In this document: in pieces, positions 62,163-64,000 of the stretch
How the letters are laid out: each line of letters begins with the position of its first letter
Numbering within the stretch: position 1 is the first letter of the stretch
Assembly (NCBI RefSeq): GCF_027213645.1
Contig: NZ_JAPWGL010000002.1
Span: forward strand, 62,001 to 126,000
Direction: 5' to 3'
Source: Pedobacter rhodius
GTDB lineage: Bacteria > Bacteroidota > Bacteroidia > Sphingobacteriales > Sphingobacteriaceae
DNA length: 64,000 nucleotides
Translations under genes and position numbers: made by a program
Notes under the pieces: generated by a model
Seen by the model: only the letters and a program-made list of their open reading frames with translations
Told to the model about the DNA's origin: nothing
The model's database searches: none

Positions 62163-63359
62163 ATGAGCACCTTATCCAGAAGAATCAACAGTTTATCAGA
62201 ATCAGCAACCCTTAAAATGACCAAACTTGGTCGCGACTTAGCCGCCAAAGGGGTTAATGTTATCAGCTTAAGTGTTGGCGAACCAGATTTTAATACACCG
62301 GACCACGTAAAAAATGCAGCAAAAAAAGCATTAGATGATAACTATACCCGGTATTCACCTGTACCAGGCTATCCTGATTTACGCCAGGCTATTGTTAATA
62401 AACTTAAAATAGAAAACAATTTGGATTATGATGTTACTCAGATTGTAGTTTCAACCGGTGCAAAACAATCCTTATCGAACGTTATTTTAACCTTAATTGA
62501 TCCGGATGATGAAGTAATTATTCCCACACCTTACTGGGTTTCTTATTCAGAAATGGTTGTACTTGCCGAAGGAAAATCTGTTTTTATTGATACAGATATA
62601 GAAAGCAACTTTAAAATTACACCGGCACAACTGGAAGCGGCAATTACGCCAAAATCAAAGCTCTTTATGTTTTCTTCACCCTGTAACCCTACAGGTTCTG
62701 TTTACAGTAAAGAAGAACTGGCTGCTTTGGTTAAAGTTTTTGAAAAACATCCTGACATTTATATTTTATCTGACGAAATTTATGAGCACATCAATTTTGT
62801 TGACAAACATGAATCCATTGCGCAGTTTGAAAGCATTAAAGACCGTGTAATTATAGTAAATGGATTTTCTAAGGCATTTGCAATGACAGGCTGGAGATTA
62901 GGTTATATTGCGGCCAGTAAAGAGATTGCCGCGGCAAACGATAAACTGCAGGGCCAAACGACATCAGGAACCTGTTCCATTGCACAAAGAGCGGGTATCG
63001 TTGCTTATGAGCAAGGTTTAGAAAGCGTTTTAAAAATGAAAAAAGCTTTCCTTCGCCGCAGAGAATTGGTTTATAATTTACTGAACGAAATTCCCGGCGT
63101 TAAAACAAATCTTCCCGACGGCGCTTTCTATTTCTTCCCTGAAATCAGTTCATTTTTTGGCGAAAAAGATGCTGATGGCAATGTAATTAAAGACTCATCG
63201 GATTTAGCACTTTATTTATTAAATGTTGGTCATGTAGCCACTGTTGGCGGCGATTCATTCGGTAATAACAACTACATCCGTTTATCTTACGCAGCATCAG
63301 ATGAAAGCCTGGTTGAGGCGTTAAGACGAATTAAAGAAGCATTGGGTAAATTGGCCTGA
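62163..63359 (+). CDS. Pyridoxal-phosphate aminotransferase, class I (aspartate-type)
   Basis: A 398-residue aminotransferase: SLSVGEPDFNTPDHVKNAAKKALDDNYTRYSPVPGYPDLRQAI, STGAKQSLSNVILTLIDPDDEVIIPTPYWVSYSEM, SSPCNPTGSVYSKEEL, SDEIYEHINF and the PLP Lys in NGFSKAFAMTGWRLGYIAA, with the C-terminal Arg in NYIRLSYAAS. This is the thermophile-type aspartate/prephenate aminotransferase branch. It moves amino groups between amino and 2-oxo acids. It has its own promoter and terminator. Confidence 0.94.
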   Translation: MSTLSRRINSLSESATLKMTKLGRDLAAKGVNVISLSVGEPDFNTPDHVKNAAKKALDDNYTRYSPVPGYPDLRQAIVNKLKIENNLDYDVTQIVVSTGAKQSLSNVILTLIDPDDEVIIPTPYWVSYSEMVVLAEGKSVFIDTDIESNFKITPAQLEAAITPKSKLFMFSSPCNPTGSVYSKEELAALVKVFEKHPDIYILSDEIYEHINFVDKHESIAQFESIKDRVIIVNGFSKAFAMTGWRLGYIAASKEIAAANDKLQGQTTSGTCSIAQRAGIVAYEQGLESVLKMKKAFLRRRELVYNLLNEIPGVKTNLPDGAFYFFPEISSFFGEKDADGNVIKDSSDLALYLLNVGHVATVGGDSFGNNNYIRLSYAASDESLVEALRRIKEALGKLA

Positions 63360-63395
63360 TAAATTTATAGTTTGCGGTTTTCAGATCGTACTCAC

Positions 63396-63438
63396 AAAAA
63401 ATCCCTCGTTAAGTAAAATTTAGCGGGGGATTTTATTT
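63396..63438. terminator. Bidirectional terminator between aminotransferase and ABC permease genes
   Basis: aatccctcgttaa pairs with ttagcgggggatt with two G-T pairs, flanked by A on the left and T on the right. It lies between the two convergent stop codons. Confidence 0.8.
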
Positions 63439-63455
63439 ATAATCACCTAATATTT

Positions 63456-64000
63456 TTAACTTCTTATCGCTTCAACAGGATCCAGTCGTGAAGCAGAATA
63501 AGCAGGCCAGAAACCGGATATTGTTCCGATAATAACTGATATTCCTATCCCTAAAACAATATTATTCAAGCCCAATATAATATGGAAATCGGTTACAGCT
63601 CCGATAACCAGAGCGAGTAGATAAACCAATAACAAGCCAAGTAATCCGCCTAAAATACAGAGTGATATCGCCTCGAATATAAACTGAAGCAATATAAAAT
63701 ATCGTTTAGCACCCAGAGATTTTTGGATGCCAATAATATTTGTACGCTCTTTTACGGAAACAAACATAATATTTGCAATACTAAAGCCACCAACCAGAAT
63801 TGAAAAACCGCCAATCACCCATCCGGCGATATTGACCACATCAAACATTTTATTTAACTGATTCGATAATATTGTTGTTTTATTTAAGGCAAAATCGTCT
63901 TCCTGATTTGGTTTCAAACGATGTATTGATCTCATTACACCCTTGAGTTCGCTCTCTACCTCTTCCAAGGAAACATTATTGGAACCTCTTACCGTTATCT
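63456..64000 (-). CDS. MacB/FtsX-type ABC transporter permease (N-terminal part missing at window edge)
   Basis: The minus strand ends here with ITVRGSNNVSLEEVESELKGVMRSIHRLKP and continues with the FtsX/MacB membrane core: GWVIGGFSILVGGFSIANIMFVSVKERTNIIGIQKSLGAKRYFILLQFIFEAISLCILGGLLGLLLVYL and a C-terminal GFWPAYSASRLDPVEAIRS. These ERTNIIGIQKSLGA and PAxxASxLDPVEALR motifs mark the efflux or lipoprotein-release permeases. The start is outside the window; the visible frame reaches the edge with no stop. Confidence 0.92.
   Translation of the reverse strand, partial: ITVRGSNNVSLEEVESELKGVMRSIHRLKPNQEDDFALNKTTILSNQLNKMFDVVNIAGWVIGGFSILVGGFSIANIMFVSVKERTNIIGIQKSLGAKRYFILLQFIFEAISLCILGGLLGLLLVYLLALVIGAVTDFHIILGLNNIVLGIGISVIIGTISGFWPAYSASRLDPVEAIRS

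Noticed and set aside
1..64000. CRISPR arrays, tRNA, rRNA, prophage or complete insertion sequences
   Set aside because: I found no regularly spaced repeats, no tRNA-like cloverleaf, no rRNA segments, and no transposase or phage genes.

Overview
The window looks like chromosomal core and light-accessory DNA from a Bacteroidota bacterium, most likely Sphingobacteriaceae (Pedobacter or a close relative). The reasons are an AT-rich composition, several start regions carrying the Bacteroidota -7 promoter motif TAnnTTTG, many lipoprotein and OmpW-like outer-membrane proteins, GLPGLI/DUF6580/DUF71-type genes, the order thrS-infC-rpmI-rplT, and families of small palindromic intergenic repeats. I see no tRNA, rRNA, CRISPR array, prophage or intact insertion sequence. 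The genus is an inference; the phylum is well supported.

Layout. 1-5.4 kb: a cut-off Hsp20 gene, a hotdog thioesterase, a folB plus FAD-oxidase pair, a glutaryl-CoA dehydrogenase, a frameshifted GxxExxY gene and two small proteins. 5.4-12 kb (minus strand): a kynureninase, bestrophin, histone-deacetylase-like, pseudouridine synthase and lipoprotein operon, then a PNPOx-like protein, 3-methyladenine glycosylase and free-methionine-sulfoxide reductase. 12-15 kb: a CrtA-like protein, small proteins and a repeat-rich gap. 14.9-20.3 kb (minus): a vitamin B12 island with a cobalamin riboswitch, a BtuB-type TonB receptor, a DUF6580 membrane protein, a BtuF-like binding protein without signal peptide, a sirtuin without its zinc cysteines and a DUF71 PP-loop enzyme. 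22-25.2 kb (minus): the thrS-infC-rpmI-rplT translation operon, in which infC can only start at TTG. 25.4-31.9 kb (minus): acyltransferase, glycine-rich secreted protein, LutA-like protein, MFS transporter and RecQ.

32-41.9 kb: a large secreted PD40-amidohydrolase, a B12-binding radical SAM protein, a serine-hydrolase lipoprotein and topoisomerase I. 41.9-43.6 kb: a frameshifted DUF4143 ATPase and an NTF2-like protein. 43.9-52.3 kb: a bacterial alpha-2-macroglobulin followed by PbpC, a known periplasmic defence/cell-wall-repair pairing; here the 5' end of pbpC is duplicated and the copies are separated by palindromic elements. 52.4-58.3 kb: lysoplasmalogenase, a DUF421 protein with a zinc ribbon, a response regulator with an outer-membrane barrel, and a DnaQ/GIY-YIG nuclease with a YjbR protein. 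58.5-62 kb (minus): an overlapping operon of CDF transporter, NUDIX, CPBP protease and BioA. 62-64 kb: an aminotransferase and the 3' part of a MacB/FtsX-type permease.

The most rewarding points are the B12 island with its unusual sirtuin and cytosolic BtuF homologue, the duplicated pbpC start around a palindromic repeat, the two palindrome families (GATAGCTATC core and GTG-N4-CAC core), the repeat-encoded C-termini of two convergent genes, and the TTG start of infC. I did not find a convincing wholly new multi-gene system.
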